DNA of 64,000 bases from Paenibacillus xylanilyticus (GCF_009664365.1 NZ_CP044310.1:1313001-1377000); one strand, 5' to 3'; positions 52,379 through 62,856 are shown, counted from the stretch's first letter. Notes: generated by a model from the sequence alone, not told the origin. Program-made: numbers and translations.

Positions 52379-53538
52379 GCGCAGTGAAGGTTTTGCATAT
52401 TGGAGAGTACGTTGTTGGGGGGATGGCAACCTATCTTAATGAGGTTGTAGCATACCAGCGGAAACATTTCGACGTTTATCTGCTAATGAGTGCTTATAAT
52501 AGCGCCACAAGTTTTGATTTGGATCCAGATCATATTTTGCAATACAAATACAAGCGTCACCCCAAGCATTTTCTTTCGGCGATGTGGCAGATTCATCAGA
52601 CCATTCGCAAATTACAACCGGATATTATTCACATACACAGCTCATTTGCCGGTTTACTTGCAAGGAGCTTATTTTTTATTCAGCCCAAAAAAGTCAGTAT
52701 CTTTTATTGTTCTCATGGATGGGCTTTTCTTATGGATACGAAGCCGTTGTACAAGAAGGGATATGCATTCATCGAGAAAATTATGGCCTATCGAACGGAT
52801 GTAATAATTAATATCTCTAAGCACGAGCTGGAAAGTTCCATAAAATTGGGTTTACCTGCCTCCAAGTCCAAGTTGGTGTATAACGGTGTACGCGAGCGTG
52901 AAGATAATGGTATGAATTCAATAAGCGAAATAGATCGTGATTCTGAAATTATTCAGTTATTGTTTGTAGGCAGATATGATCGGCAAAAAGGGTTGGATCT
53001 GCTCTTACGAATATTAAATGATAATCCTGAATTACAGCGTTATCTCCGTTTATATGTTATTGGGGATAGTGTGCTGGAACAGAATGAATGGAGCTTTCCG
53101 GACAATGTTATCCGTTTGGGTTGGGTAAATAATGCAGATATTGATCGTTATTATCAACAGTGTGATGCAGTAATCATGCCATCTCGCTGGGAAGGGTTTG
53201 GACTAGTCGCTGTAGAGGCCATGAAGAATCGAAAACCCGTTATTGCAAGCCGGCGCGGAGCTCTGCCAGAACTGGTTGAGCACGGAGATAGCGGATATTT
53301 ATTTGACATTGAACATTCTCATGAACTGCTGAACATTCTCAAAAACCTTAACAAGGATGAGTTGAAGAAGATGGGTGAAGCGGGATATGTCTTGTATAAG
53401 AATAAGTTTCACGCGGAACGAATGAATGAGGAGATTGTGAATCTCTATCACCATACCCATGTAGGGCATATGGCGATAGGATCCTCTGTATCGGGTCATT
53501 TTGAACTTTCTAAGAGAGCTGGAGATGTACATGACTAA
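52375..53538 (+). CDS. Glycosyltransferase family 4 (EPS)
   Basis: This encodes 387 residues. N-terminal VKVLHIGEYVVGGMATYLNEVV and IIHIHSSFAGLLAR (about 85-98) belong to the acceptor domain. The donor domain has LLFVGRYDRQKGLDLLL and SRWEGFGLVAVEAMKNRKPVIAS with the E-x7-E motif. The pattern is close to the capsular glycosyltransferases of firmicutes. Donor sugar is not predictable. GTG 52375 overlaps the previous stop; GTG 52384 could also start it. The C-terminal ~25 residues look poorly conserved. Confidence 0.87.
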   Translation: MSAVKVLHIGEYVVGGMATYLNEVVAYQRKHFDVYLLMSAYNSATSFDLDPDHILQYKYKRHPKHFLSAMWQIHQTIRKLQPDIIHIHSSFAGLLARSLFFIQPKKVSIFYCSHGWAFLMDTKPLYKKGYAFIEKIMAYRTDVIINISKHELESSIKLGLPASKSKLVYNGVREREDNGMNSISEIDRDSEIIQLLFVGRYDRQKGLDLLLRILNDNPELQRYLRLYVIGDSVLEQNEWSFPDNVIRLGWVNNADIDRYYQQCDAVIMPSRWEGFGLVAVEAMKNRKPVIASRRGALPELVEHGDSGYLFDIEHSHELLNILKNLNKDELKKMGEAGYVLYKNKFHAERMNEEIVNLYHHTHVGHMAIGSSVSGHFELSKRAGDVHD

Positions 53539-54613
53539 AATATATATTAATGCCCGGTTTCTTACTCAAACGATTACTGGAGTACAACGATATGCATTGG
53601 AACTTGTAAAAGAAATTGATGCAATGATTGAGCAGGGAGAAATCGATTCTTCCCAGTACGAGTTCTGTTTATTGTCACCCTCCAACATAGTTACCCAGCC
53701 GGATTTCAAACACGTTCGTCACAAAGTGGTCGGTAAACTAAAGGGGCACCTGTGGGAACAGCTGGAGCTACCTTTTCACGCGAAGAATGGCCTCTTAATT
53801 AATCTATGTAACACGGGGCCGGCTTTTAACAAGAATCAGATCGTAACCATTCATGATGCTGCCGTTTTCAATTATCCTAACGCATTTTCATTTGCATTCC
53901 GCTCCTGGTACAAATTCCTGATGGTTCGTCTGGGCAAAACCTCAAAAAAAATCATTACAGTATCCCACTTTTCCAAGGGAGAGCTCATGCAGCACTGTAA
54001 AATAGCGGAGCATAAGCTGGCTGTCACTCATCTGGGTATCGACCATATTCATCGGAAAAAGGCCGCTGAAGGTACAAAAGAAAAATATGGGATTAAATCG
54101 CCGTATATCCTGGCAGTTAGCACGATGAACCCCTATAAAAATTTTAATTTGATTTTTGATGTTTTGCCCGAGATCGAGGCTCATCAGCTGAACGTAGTTA
54201 TTGTCGGCTCCAAAAACAGCAAGGTTTTTGGTGAACAAGCATGGGCTGAATCTGATGCAGTGAATTGGGTGGGCTATGTTACGGATGAAGAACTAAAGGC
54301 ACTTTATGAAGATGCTGCCGGTTTTATTTTCCCTTCTTTATATGAAGGTTTCGGTTTGCCGCCGCTGGAAGCAATGGCAACAGGCTGCCCAGTCATTGTA
54401 TCTTCTCGTGCTTCCATTCCTGAAGTATGCGGGGATGCAGTTCTGTATTTTGATCCTAACAGCCCAAAAGAAGCGGCTTCCCGGTTAATTGAAATTACAT
54501 CAGATCCAGATTTAAGCCTGCAATTGTCGTATAAAGGCAAAAATCATTCAGGTCTATTTTCCTGGAACAAATGTGCAAAAGACACGGTGAATATCATTAT
54601 GAGCACAGTGTGA
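53531..54613 (+). CDS. Glycosyltransferase family 4 (EPS, mannosyltransferase-like)
   Basis: This encodes 360 residues. The N terminus [23 protein letters not shown] and the [16 protein letters not shown] segment (about 100-115) are typical of the GT4 subgroup with many mannosyltransferases. The donor domain shows [15 protein letters not shown] and [23 protein letters not shown] with the E-x7-E motif. Because the locus makes GDP-mannose (59139), this is a reasonable mannosyltransferase candidate, but that is inference. GGAG lies 6 bases before ATG 53531, and the start overlaps the previous stop (ATGACTAA). Confidence 0.85.
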   Translation: MTKIYINARFLTQTITGVQRYALELVKEIDAMIEQGEIDSSQYEFCLLSPSNIVTQPDFKHVRHKVVGKLKGHLWEQLELPFHAKNGLLINLCNTGPAFNKNQIVTIHDAAVFNYPNAFSFAFRSWYKFLMVRLGKTSKKIITVSHFSKGELMQHCKIAEHKLAVTHLGIDHIHRKKAAEGTKEKYGIKSPYILAVSTMNPYKNFNLIFDVLPEIEAHQLNVVIVGSKNSKVFGEQAWAESDAVNWVGYVTDEELKALYEDAAGFIFPSLYEGFGLPPLEAMATGCPVIVSSRASIPEVCGDAVLYFDPNSPKEAASRLIEITSDPDLSLQLSYKGKNHSGLFSWNKCAKDTVNIIMSTV

Positions 54614-54652
54614 ATATTGAACCCATATGGTCTTTCAAGGGAGATAAATCGC

Positions 54653-55798
54653 ATGACTAAAGTTTTTGTCGCAATTGATTTTCCGCCAGAAAAAGGAGGG
54701 ATTCATGATTATGCCTACGGGCTTATCTCTCAGATTCCTTCAGAAGAGGTTACGGTTCTAACCAATAAAATCAAAGATAAGGTGGAATCGAATCAGTTTG
54801 ACCGGAAAGCAGACTTTGAGATTATTCGGAAGCGAATATACTGGAACTCCAACAAGGTTCTGCTGATCCTATCGCAAGTTATTTTGATTCTACAGCTTAT
54901 TATTCTGAAATGGCGTAGAAAGACGAGTGAGATTCACTTTGTTAATGTGTTTCCGGTAGGCGTTGCCGGGCCTTTCATGAAAGCATTCTTTGGAATGAAA
55001 TATTTCCCTTACGTTCACGGACTGGATGTTATGGGGATGGTAAACAGCAGGCTATTTCCACTCCTAATGATGATTCTTAAGCGGTCTGACAAGGTGATAG
55101 CGAATAGTCAGTATACCAAATCCAAGTTGATAGAACTGGGAATACATGAACATCAGATCGTGATCATTCCTCCAGGCCTGAATGTGAGTAAGTTAAGTGG
55201 GGCAGACCAATCCGTCGAAGATGTTCGAGACAAGTATGATCTGCATGGAAAAAAAGTGATGATCACCGTCTCTCGTCTGGTGGAGCGCAAAGGGCATGAT
55301 GTCACACTCAAAGCAATCCGCCAAGTCATGAAGCATATCCCGAATCTTAAATATCTGATATGTGGTGATGGTCCTTATCGAGGTGAATTAGAGCGTCTTG
55401 TCATCAAGTATGGTCTGGATTCGATAGTTGTCTTCACAGGTGGCATAACCGATCAGGAGCTTCATCAGTTATATGAATGCTCGGATATATTCATTATGCC
55501 AAGCCGTGATATTAAGGAAAAGGGTGACGTTGAGGGCTTTGGCATCGTGTTCCTTGAAGCCAATTATTACAGATTGCCTGTCATTGCAGGTAACAGTGGC
55601 GGAATACCTGATGCAGTGAAGGATCAAGTTACAGGGTACTTGGTTGATCCTATGGATGATATCGAAATTGCCAACCGTATTGAAGAGTTAGTTCTGAACG
55701 AGAAGTTGGCTAAAGAAATGGGGAATAATGGGCATGATTGGGTTGTCAATCATTGCCTATGGTCACATCGTAGTCAATTGCTGAACAAGTTGGCGTAA
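54653..55798 (+). CDS. Glycosyltransferase family 4 (EPS, PimB-like)
   Basis: This encodes 381 residues. The N-terminal KVFVAIDFPPEKGGIHDYAYGLISQI is shared with the PimB/GtfB-like GT4 enzymes. The donor domain has VMITVSRLVERKGHDVTLKAI and VEGFGIVFLEANYYRLPVIAGNSGGIPDAV with the E-x7-E motif. One hydrophobic helix near 82-104 may touch the membrane. The repeat-unit position is unknown. AAGGGAG lies ~9 bases before ATG 54653; the frame starting at TTG 54617 has no support. Confidence 0.87.
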   Translation: MTKVFVAIDFPPEKGGIHDYAYGLISQIPSEEVTVLTNKIKDKVESNQFDRKADFEIIRKRIYWNSNKVLLILSQVILILQLIILKWRRKTSEIHFVNVFPVGVAGPFMKAFFGMKYFPYVHGLDVMGMVNSRLFPLLMMILKRSDKVIANSQYTKSKLIELGIHEHQIVIIPPGLNVSKLSGADQSVEDVRDKYDLHGKKVMITVSRLVERKGHDVTLKAIRQVMKHIPNLKYLICGDGPYRGELERLVIKYGLDSIVVFTGGITDQELHQLYECSDIFIMPSRDIKEKGDVEGFGIVFLEANYYRLPVIAGNSGGIPDAVKDQVTGYLVDPMDDIEIANRIEELVLNEKLAKEMGNNGHDWVVNHCLWSHRSQLLNKLA

Positions 55799-55829
55799 CC
55801 TCATTAAATTGTATTTTTGGAGGGGAACT

Positions 55830-56726
55830 ATGAGGGCTTCAATATCCATCTGTACACACAATAGGGCTGTTGACACCATGCAGGCCGTGGAAAGTATTTT
55901 GAATGGGGATGCCGAATCAAAAGATTATGAAATTTTGGTAGTAGATAATAACTCGTCAGACAACACCAAGGAACTTTTTTACTCACATCATTTTCCTGAG
56001 AATGTTCGGTATATTTTCGAACCTCAATTGGGTCTGTCCTATGCACGAAATAGATCTATCAAGGAAGCTAAAGGGGAGTTTATTTTATTTTTAGATGACG
56101 ACGCATTGGCCTGTCCTTCTTGGATCAGAGAGATTATTCGCATATTTGACATGAACTCAGAAATTGGCTGTGTGGGTGGGAAAATCGTACCGATCTGGGA
56201 AGGTGGCAAGCCCGAATGGATACCGAACGATATCATCAGCTTATATACTCTTATGGATTTCTCTGGTGATATAGTAGAAATGGAGGCGCCAGCTATTCCA
56301 TTTGGTGCAAATGTTGCCTTCAGAATGAGCATTTTTGAGCAGATGCAGCCCTTCAGAGAAGATTTAGGGCGTGTAGGAAGCAATCTGATGTCTAGCGAAG
56401 AAAGTGAGCTTATTGGCCGGGTTCGATTAGAGTATAAAGTATTTTACAATCCATACGCAGTTGTTGAGCATAAAATTGCTAAAAGTAGGCTTACAAAACG
56501 TTGGTTGTTAAGAAGAGTTTACTGGCAAGGAATTAGCGATGCAACCCGTTATCAAAAAAGCGGGTGGGGAATTTTTAAGCATGCAGCTAGAATAATACAG
56601 GCAGCCTTATTAATTGTTATATCATTCAATAATGTTCAAAAGGTGATGAGCGAAATGGCAAAAATATCATACCGGAACGGAACAATTGTCGGTTCCTTCC
56701 GTAATGGCAGAGGATTGAACGCCTAA
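55830..56726 (+). CDS. Glycosyltransferase family 2 (EPS)
   Basis: This encodes 298 residues with a GT-A fold: SISICTHNRAVD (3-14), VVDNNSSDNTKEL, LSYARNRSIKEAKGEFILFLDDDALA with the metal-binding DDD (about 84-86). It is an inverting enzyme probably adding one sugar to the lipid-linked unit. It is the only GT2 among four GT4 enzymes, so the repeat unit may have five or six residues including the first. A Leu/Ile-rich stretch near 253-272 suggests membrane association. GGAGGGG precedes ATG 55830. It overlaps the flippase gene (TAATG). Confidence 0.88.
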   Translation: MRASISICTHNRAVDTMQAVESILNGDAESKDYEILVVDNNSSDNTKELFYSHHFPENVRYIFEPQLGLSYARNRSIKEAKGEFILFLDDDALACPSWIREIIRIFDMNSEIGCVGGKIVPIWEGGKPEWIPNDIISLYTLMDFSGDIVEMEAPAIPFGANVAFRMSIFEQMQPFREDLGRVGSNLMSSEESELIGRVRLEYKVFYNPYAVVEHKIAKSRLTKRWLLRRVYWQGISDATRYQKSGWGIFKHAARIIQAALLIVISFNNVQKVMSEMAKISYRNGTIVGSFRNGRGLNA

Positions 56727-58111
56727 TGAATATGGCCGTTGCCAAGAACAGACGTGATTACAGCATGATTCAAAACATTCTCATGACCAGTTTTGCCAAT
56801 ATTCTTATTATGGGTGTTACAACACTCACGTCCATTGTGACAGCCCGCATGTTTGGGGCTACGGGCAAAGGCGAGCTTGCCGCCGTGCTGTTCTGGCCTG
56901 CATTTATATCAGGACTTGCAGCTCTCGGGTTACCGACTTCACTCATCTACAATGTGAAAAAACACAGTGATCAATTGCCGACATACATCAGCATGAGTTT
57001 TGCTGTTCAGCTTCCCATTAGTTTAATTGCTGGCATAATCAGTTGGTTTGGTATTCCCTTATGGCTCTCCGGATACTCTGAATCCGTAGTTACCATTGCA
57101 CGCTGGTATACGGTCTCCATGGTACCTGTTCTGTTACTTATGGGAGTGCTGGCGGCATCAGCTCAAGGCACGGAAAAGTTCCATATTTATAATCTCTCCC
57201 GACTACTTGCCCCTCTTTTTAATTTGTTTGGACTTGTTGCGCTATGGGCTTCAGGGTTATTAACTGTGGAGAAAGCCATCATGATCAGTTTTGCAGCCAA
57301 TATTCTGGTTCTGCTCGGTTACATGTTCATGATGCGACAACAGATTTTCGGTTCGATCAATCAATTAGTTGCTCAATTCAAAACCTGCATTCACCTGTTT
57401 AGTTACGGCATTCGAGTGTATGGAGTAGAGTTGTTAGGCACGTTGTATAACCAGTTCGACAAAATTATTATTTTGGCCCTTTTAACACCGATGGATTTTG
57501 GTTTATATTCTGTTGTTTATGCGCTGTCCCGCATGTTCAATGTAGTACAGATGGCAATCACAAATGTGATCTTTCCCAAAGTTGCAGGAATGGAACAGGA
57601 GAAAGTACTGACACTCGTAGGAAGAGCTTTTCGAATCAGTATGGTTCTTATGACGATCATCATCATACCTAGTATGTTGATTGGTCGTTTTTTTATTGGC
57701 CTACTATTTGGACCTGAGTTTCTTCAGGCGAGCAATACCTTTTATCTGCTTTCTCTTGAGTGCATTGTAGGCGGGGGATCATGGATTCTGGCTTCGGCTT
57801 TTAATGCACTGGGTCGACCAGGCGTAATTGTTTTACGTCAGGTTATAGCTCTTGGTGTGACGATTACCTTGTTTTTTGTGTTAACTCCGTTGTTCGGACT
57901 GTTTGGGATTGGCCTTGCCCTATTACTGGGGTCATTTGTACGCATTCTGATGTCGCTCATATCTATATCTGTCATTTTTAAAATGCCAATTCGCAAAATG
58001 CTCTATGACCGAGCAGATATTTCATTTCTAAAGGATCGCTTAAGAGAGAAAAATATACTCAAAGGAGCCGGAAAAGATGCCAAACTTGCAAAGGACTCAT
58101 CGCATGGATGA
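56726..58111 (+). CDS. Polysaccharide flippase (Wzx, MATE/MOP superfamily)
   Basis: This encodes 461 residues with twelve to fourteen membrane helices, starting at about 15-38. The N-terminal GVTTLTSIVTARMFGATGKGELAAVL (about 28-53) is the polysaccharide-exporter hallmark. It moves the undecaprenyl-linked repeat unit across the membrane for the polymerase at 51074. The start overlaps the GT2 stop. The C-terminal end overlaps the pyruvyltransferase gene by 35 bp, a sign of tight coupling. Confidence 0.9.
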   Translation: MNMAVAKNRRDYSMIQNILMTSFANILIMGVTTLTSIVTARMFGATGKGELAAVLFWPAFISGLAALGLPTSLIYNVKKHSDQLPTYISMSFAVQLPISLIAGIISWFGIPLWLSGYSESVVTIARWYTVSMVPVLLLMGVLAASAQGTEKFHIYNLSRLLAPLFNLFGLVALWASGLLTVEKAIMISFAANILVLLGYMFMMRQQIFGSINQLVAQFKTCIHLFSYGIRVYGVELLGTLYNQFDKIIILALLTPMDFGLYSVVYALSRMFNVVQMAITNVIFPKVAGMEQEKVLTLVGRAFRISMVLMTIIIIPSMLIGRFFIGLLFGPEFLQASNTFYLLSLECIVGGGSWILASAFNALGRPGVIVLRQVIALGVTITLFFVLTPLFGLFGIGLALLLGSFVRILMSLISISVIFKMPIRKMLYDRADISFLKDRLREKNILKGAGKDAKLAKDSSHG

Positions 58112-59078
58112 GTTGAAGAAGAAGCTTGAGCAGATATTGGAGATCATGCCTCCTGAGTCCAAAATCTATTATATTGATTATCCTGTGCATAGCAATTGCG
58201 GCGATCTGTTGATTATGAAAGGGACGGAAGCCTTTTTCAATGACTATCGAATACAAGTTGCTGAACGTTACAGTGTTCACGATTTCAATGAACAAACAGT
58301 AATCCCCAAAGACCATATTATTGTGCTTCATGGTGGTGGGAATTTCGGTGATTTATACGAAGCACATCAACGTCTCAGGGAAAACATAATACGAAAATAT
58401 CCCGAGCATCGGATCATTATCCTTCCTCAAACGATCTTCTTCAAGGAAGAAACCGCTCTGCGTAAAACGGCCGAAGTATTCAGCCAACATTCCGATCTTC
58501 ATCTGTTTGTACGAGATGAACCCTCTTATCAGATCGCAACGGAGAACTTTAAAGGGTGCCACGTTTCATTGATACCAGATATGGCTCATCAATTGTGGCC
58601 GATCGAGAGAACTAGCTCACCGCGCAAAGAACGATTGAATTTTTATAGAACAGATATCGAAAAAGCGGCAGAACCTTCTCATATGGCTGCAGATCAGCAA
58701 GGGGATTTTCTGGATTGGCCTACTCTGTATAATCGCTACGAGCGCAAACTGGTGTATTGGCTAGGGCTTGGACTTCGTAAAGGAAGAGGCAGACGGCTGC
58801 TTCAGAAGATCTGGATGAATTACAGTGATTATTTGGTCAACAAAGCAATTCGTTGTTTCAGTGAATATGAGATGATTCATTCTTCTAGGTTGCATGGACA
58901 TATCTTGTCTTGTTTGATGGCGAAGCCCAATCTTCTAATCGATAATTCATACGGCAAAAACTCCGGATATTATCGAATATGGACCCACCAGGTCAACACG
59001 GCCACACTGGATTTATCTTCTGCTAAGAAAAGTGCAAAGATCGATCATAATTACATGGAGTCAACCGTGTCTGTGTAG
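58077..59078 (+). CDS. Polysaccharide pyruvyl transferase
   Basis: This encodes 333 residues of the polysaccharide pyruvyl transferase family (CsaB/ExoV type). Signs are VHSNCGDLLIMKGTEAFF (about 37-54), IIVLHGGGNFGDLYEAHQ (about 81-98), RIIILPQTIFF and the C-terminal SSRLHGHILSCLMAKP. It adds ketal-linked pyruvate from phosphoenolpyruvate to a sugar, which gives the polymer a negative charge. AAAGGAG lies 10 bases before the ATG. The position at the end of the flippase gene and before nucleotide-sugar genes fits a role in finishing the repeat unit. Confidence 0.9.
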   Translation: MPNLQRTHRMDELKKKLEQILEIMPPESKIYYIDYPVHSNCGDLLIMKGTEAFFNDYRIQVAERYSVHDFNEQTVIPKDHIIVLHGGGNFGDLYEAHQRLRENIIRKYPEHRIIILPQTIFFKEETALRKTAEVFSQHSDLHLFVRDEPSYQIATENFKGCHVSLIPDMAHQLWPIERTSSPRKERLNFYRTDIEKAAEPSHMAADQQGDFLDWPTLYNRYERKLVYWLGLGLRKGRGRRLLQKIWMNYSDYLVNKAIRCFSEYEMIHSSRLHGHILSCLMAKPNLLIDNSYGKNSGYYRIWTHQVNTATLDLSSAKKSAKIDHNYMESTVSV

Positions 59079-59138
59079 CCTGCACATCACTTTCAAGCAG
59101 CATCCGTTTTTTGAAAAATATAGAGTGGAGTGATCATA

Positions 59139-60533
59139 TTGCGAATCGTACTTCTATCCGGAGGATCAGGCAAAAGGTTGTGGCCCTTATCCAATGATAC
59201 ACGTTCGAAGCAGTTCCTCAAGGTGCTTGAAGGACCGCAAGGGCAATCGGAATCAATGGTACAGCGTGTATGGAGACAGCTGCAGCAAACGGGGTTGAGT
59301 GAACAGGCGACGATTGCTACGAGTAAGCCTCAAGTGGAAATTTTACGCAGCCAATTGGGAGAAGAAGTGGATCTGGTTGTTGAACCAGAACGCAGGGATA
59401 CCTTCCCGGCTATTGCTCTGACGGCTGCATATCTCTATTCGGTGCAAGGGGTAGGGCTGAATGAAACGGTAGCTATACTTCCTGTAGACCCATATGTGGA
59501 GGAATCTTTCTTTTACAAGGTTACCGAGCTAGACCAGGTGTTAGAAAATTCCGGTGCTGAATTGGCTTTGATTGGCGTCCAGCCTACGTACCCTTCTGAA
59601 AAGTACGGTTATATTGTGCCAGAACAACGAATAGGAACTAAGGATGAACCTATGGAGTACGCCAAGGTATCCCGTTTTCAAGAAAAACCTCGCGAGGCTG
59701 AAGCGGCAGAGATGATTGAGCAATCTGCCCTTTGGAACTGCGGGGTTTTTGCGTTCAAGCTTAATTATCTGATTAATCTGCTGATCGAGCTTGAGTTGCC
59801 CATCCAGTATGAAGAGATGCTTAAGCAATATGGCAGACTGGAGAAAATCAGTTTCGACTATCAAGTCGTGGAAAAAGCATCTCGGATTGTCGTTACACCT
59901 TACGATGGATACTGGAAAGACCTGGGGACGTGGAATACGCTGACAGATGAAATGAGCACTAACATTGTAGGCAAGGGAGTTGTTACAGACAGCTCATTAA
60001 ATACACATCTGGTCAACGAATTGAACATCCCGGTATGCGTACTGGGCGTTTCTAATGTAATTGTGGCTACAAGCCCGGATGGTATTCTGGTCAGCGAGAA
60101 AGAGGCAAGTCCACAGATCAAAGAAGTCCTCAAAGATAGTGCGGAACGTCCTATGTATGAAGAACGGCGCTGGGGCTGCTATAAAGTGCTCGATTATACA
60201 CGGAATTCCAAGGGCGAAGAGGTATTAACGAAACGCATTATTATTGAAGCCGATAAAAATCTGTCCTATCAATATCATCTGAAACGAAACGAAGTTTGGA
60301 CGGTCGTTTCCGGACAGGGTGAGTTCATTCTGGATGGTGATTTACAACGGATTCATCAGGGCGATACCATTTCAATTCCGTCTGGCGGAAAACATAGTGT
60401 GAAAGCTATTACAGAACTGGAAATTATCGAAGTCCAGATGGGCAGCGAGCTGATCGAAGAGGATATTGTAAGAATTGAAATGGAATGGGCGGACATCATC
60501 CAAAATTGTGTGAACTGGGGGAAAACAAGATGA
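59139..60533 (+). CDS. manC: Mannose-1-phosphate guanylyltransferase (ManC-like)
   Basis: This encodes 464 residues. The N-terminal nucleotidyltransferase domain (about 1-290) starts RIVLLSGGSGKRLWPLSNDTRSKQF and has ILPVDPYVEE and FQEKPREAEA. The C-terminal cupin (about 345-460) with RRWGCYKVLDYT and YQYHLKRNEVWTVVSG is the mannose-6-phosphate isomerase type II domain. It is therefore bifunctional in layout and supplies GDP-mannose. TTG 59139 follows GAGTGGAG; GTG 59130 is the alternative. It overlaps the dehydrogenase gene by 4 bp (ATGA). Confidence 0.9.
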   Translation: MRIVLLSGGSGKRLWPLSNDTRSKQFLKVLEGPQGQSESMVQRVWRQLQQTGLSEQATIATSKPQVEILRSQLGEEVDLVVEPERRDTFPAIALTAAYLYSVQGVGLNETVAILPVDPYVEESFFYKVTELDQVLENSGAELALIGVQPTYPSEKYGYIVPEQRIGTKDEPMEYAKVSRFQEKPREAEAAEMIEQSALWNCGVFAFKLNYLINLLIELELPIQYEEMLKQYGRLEKISFDYQVVEKASRIVVTPYDGYWKDLGTWNTLTDEMSTNIVGKGVVTDSSLNTHLVNELNIPVCVLGVSNVIVATSPDGILVSEKEASPQIKEVLKDSAERPMYEERRWGCYKVLDYTRNSKGEEVLTKRIIIEADKNLSYQYHLKRNEVWTVVSGQGEFILDGDLQRIHQGDTISIPSGGKHSVKAITELEIIEVQMGSELIEEDIVRIEMEWADIIQNCVNWGKTR

Positions 60534-61861
60534 ATATTGCGGTTATTGGAACAGGGTATGTAGGTCTTGTATCGGGAGTCTGCTTTTCTGAACTCGGCAA
60601 TCGGGTCATCTGTGTAGATAACAATCAGGACAAGGTTGAAATGCTGAATGCAGGGGAAGTACCCATTTACGAGCCAGGACTCCAGGAACTCATGGTTGCC
60701 AACAAACGGGCAGGCAAGTTATCCTTCACGTCCGATATCGCAGAGGCTATTCGTGAATCCGATATTATTTTTATCGCAGTCGGAACCCCCTCTTTGCCAA
60801 ACGGCGAGGCCAATCTGGGATTTGTTGAGCAGGTGGCAATCGAGATTGGTACCCATCTGGAGAGCTATAAAATTGTGGTGACCAAGAGCACAGTGCCTGT
60901 GGGCACTAATGATCGCGTAAGAGAGCTCATCCAGAGTATCTCCACTCAACCATTTGATGTAGCTTCGGTACCTGAATTCTTACGGGAAGGTTCGGCTGTG
61001 AAGGATACACTGAACCCGGATCGTATCGTGATTGGTACGGACAGTGAACGAGCAATTCGAGCGCTCAAGAAACTTCATCGCCCATTAACCGAAAACTTGA
61101 TCATTACGGACATTCGGTCGGCAGAGATGATTAAGTACGCATCCAATGCATTCCTCGCAACGAAAATATCTTTTATTAACGAAATCTCGAATATATGTGA
61201 GAAGGTTGGCGCAGATGTTACACGTGTAGCAGAAGGCATGGGATATGATAAACGGATTGGTTCTTCATTCCTGAAAGCTGGCATTGGTTACGGTGGTTCA
61301 TGTTTCCCGAAAGATACACAGGCACTGATTCAGATTGCTGGCCAAGTGGATTATGATTTCAAATTATTGAAATCTGTAGTTCAGGTGAATCAGGATCAAC
61401 GTTTCAATGTGATTCGCAAGCTTGAGGAGATTTTTGGAACCCTTAACGGTAGAACCATAGCTATCTGGGGTCTTGCTTTTAAGCCTGATACAGATGATGT
61501 CAGGGACGCACCAGCTATTGATATTATTAAATATTTGACAGAAGCCGGGGCTGTGGTTAAGGCGTATGATCCAATTGCCACAACCAACTTCCGAAGAGAA
61601 GTTGATGCCGCCTCGATTGTTTGGGAAGAAAACCCCCTTCATGCTGCCAAAGGAGCCGATGCCCTTTGCGTGCTAACCGAGTGGAAAGAATTCTCCCAGA
61701 TGAATCTGAAAGAGCTTGCAAGCATGATGAATGAAGCAATCATGATTGACGGACGTAACGTGTATAACAAGGAACAAATTAAAGCCTCCGGATTTCAGTA
61801 TTATTCTGTAGGCCGTCCTGGACTTAACCACGCTGAAGGCAAAGCGGCAGCAATCATCTAA
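60530..61861 (+). CDS. ugd: UDP-glucose 6-dehydrogenase
   Basis: This encodes 443 residues of the UDP-glucose/GDP-mannose dehydrogenase family. The NAD motif is IGTGYVGLVSG. The catalytic Cys lies in GIGYGGSCFPKDTQAL (about 254-269). TKSTVPVGTN, SVPEFLREGSAVKD and GLAFKPDTDDVRDAPAIDII are all present. It oxidises UDP-glucose twice to UDP-glucuronate, the acidic donor and the substrate of the decarboxylase at 48882. GGGGGAAAA precedes ATG 60530, which overlaps the ManC stop. The frame back to 60485 lies inside the upstream gene. Confidence 0.95.
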   Translation: MNIAVIGTGYVGLVSGVCFSELGNRVICVDNNQDKVEMLNAGEVPIYEPGLQELMVANKRAGKLSFTSDIAEAIRESDIIFIAVGTPSLPNGEANLGFVEQVAIEIGTHLESYKIVVTKSTVPVGTNDRVRELIQSISTQPFDVASVPEFLREGSAVKDTLNPDRIVIGTDSERAIRALKKLHRPLTENLIITDIRSAEMIKYASNAFLATKISFINEISNICEKVGADVTRVAEGMGYDKRIGSSFLKAGIGYGGSCFPKDTQALIQIAGQVDYDFKLLKSVVQVNQDQRFNVIRKLEEIFGTLNGRTIAIWGLAFKPDTDDVRDAPAIDIIKYLTEAGAVVKAYDPIATTNFRREVDAASIVWEENPLHAAKGADALCVLTEWKEFSQMNLKELASMMNEAIMIDGRNVYNKEQIKASGFQYYSVGRPGLNHAEGKAAAII

Positions 61862-61896
61862 ACGGAAGATCATCATAACGTGAGTGAGGAAATACC

Positions 61897-62814
61897 ATGA
61901 AAAAGTGGATGAAAATTTCGATCTGGGTCGTTTCCATTTTCGTCATTGCAGTGTTTGGGTATGCGACGTATCTATACCAGTCCGTCAAATCTACGGCTGA
62001 TCAGATCTATGAGCCGCGTGATCCGGCTCAGCCCGTGTCCATATCGGACAGTAGAGGCGGGCTGCCTGTTGATATTAATAGTAAAGAGCCCTTCAATGCT
62101 CTTATTCTCGGGGTGGATGAACGCCCGAACGATCCAGGGCGCTCGGATACGATGATCGTATTAAGTGTGAATCCTGGCAAAAAACAAGTGCTTATGTTTA
62201 ATATTCCGAGGGATACACGAACCGAGATTGTAGGTCACAACACAGAAGACAAAATCAATCATGCGTATGCCTTCGGGGGCGTAGACATGTCGGTGAAAAC
62301 CGTGGAACAGTTTCTGGATGCCCCTATTCACTATTACATGAAGGTGGACATGGAAGGTTTTGCGAAAATCATTGATTTGGTCGGTGGTGTGGACGTAAAT
62401 AATCCGTTTGCATTCGATTATGACGGCCGACGGTACGAACAGGGAAATATTCATCTGGATGGTGTGGCTGCACTTGGTTTTTCAAGGATGCGGTATGATG
62501 ATCCCCAAGGAGACTTAGGCCGTAATGGAAGACAGCGTGAAGTATTGAAACAAATGATGAAAAATACAATGCAGTTCTCCAGTGTACTTAATCTTCAGAA
62601 TATGCTGGATGAGCTCGGGACACACGTTAGGACGGATCTGACGTTTGATGAAATGAAGGAACTCATTCTGGATTACCGCAGTGATCTTGAACATATTGAT
62701 ACAGTGGAAATCAAGGGCAAGGGCGAAAAAATCAATGGTATTTACTATTACATTGTGGAACAACAGGAACGGGATCGCATTCATGGAATAATTCGGGAGA
62801 ATTTGCAGAAATAA
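61897..62814 (+). CDS. LytR-CpsA-Psr family ligase
   Basis: This encodes 305 residues. An N-terminal membrane helix (about 7-30) is followed by the extracellular LCP domain. Motifs are ALILGVDERPNDPGRSDTMIVLSV (about 68-91), FNIPRDTRTEI and DKINHAYAFGG, with the Arg and Asp residues that bind lipid pyrophosphate. LCP proteins attach undecaprenyl-linked glycopolymers to peptidoglycan, so part of the polymer may be wall-bound. A possible alternative is attachment of teichoic acid. GTGAGGAAA precedes the ATG. It lies 35 bp after ugd. Confidence 0.92.
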   Translation: MKKWMKISIWVVSIFVIAVFGYATYLYQSVKSTADQIYEPRDPAQPVSISDSRGGLPVDINSKEPFNALILGVDERPNDPGRSDTMIVLSVNPGKKQVLMFNIPRDTRTEIVGHNTEDKINHAYAFGGVDMSVKTVEQFLDAPIHYYMKVDMEGFAKIIDLVGGVDVNNPFAFDYDGRRYEQGNIHLDGVAALGFSRMRYDDPQGDLGRNGRQREVLKQMMKNTMQFSSVLNLQNMLDELGTHVRTDLTFDEMKELILDYRSDLEHIDTVEIKGKGEKINGIYYYIVEQQERDRIHGIIRENLQK

Positions 62815-62856
62815 AAGGTTTTGGATTGGGTAACGAAAGTGGTGATAACAATACTG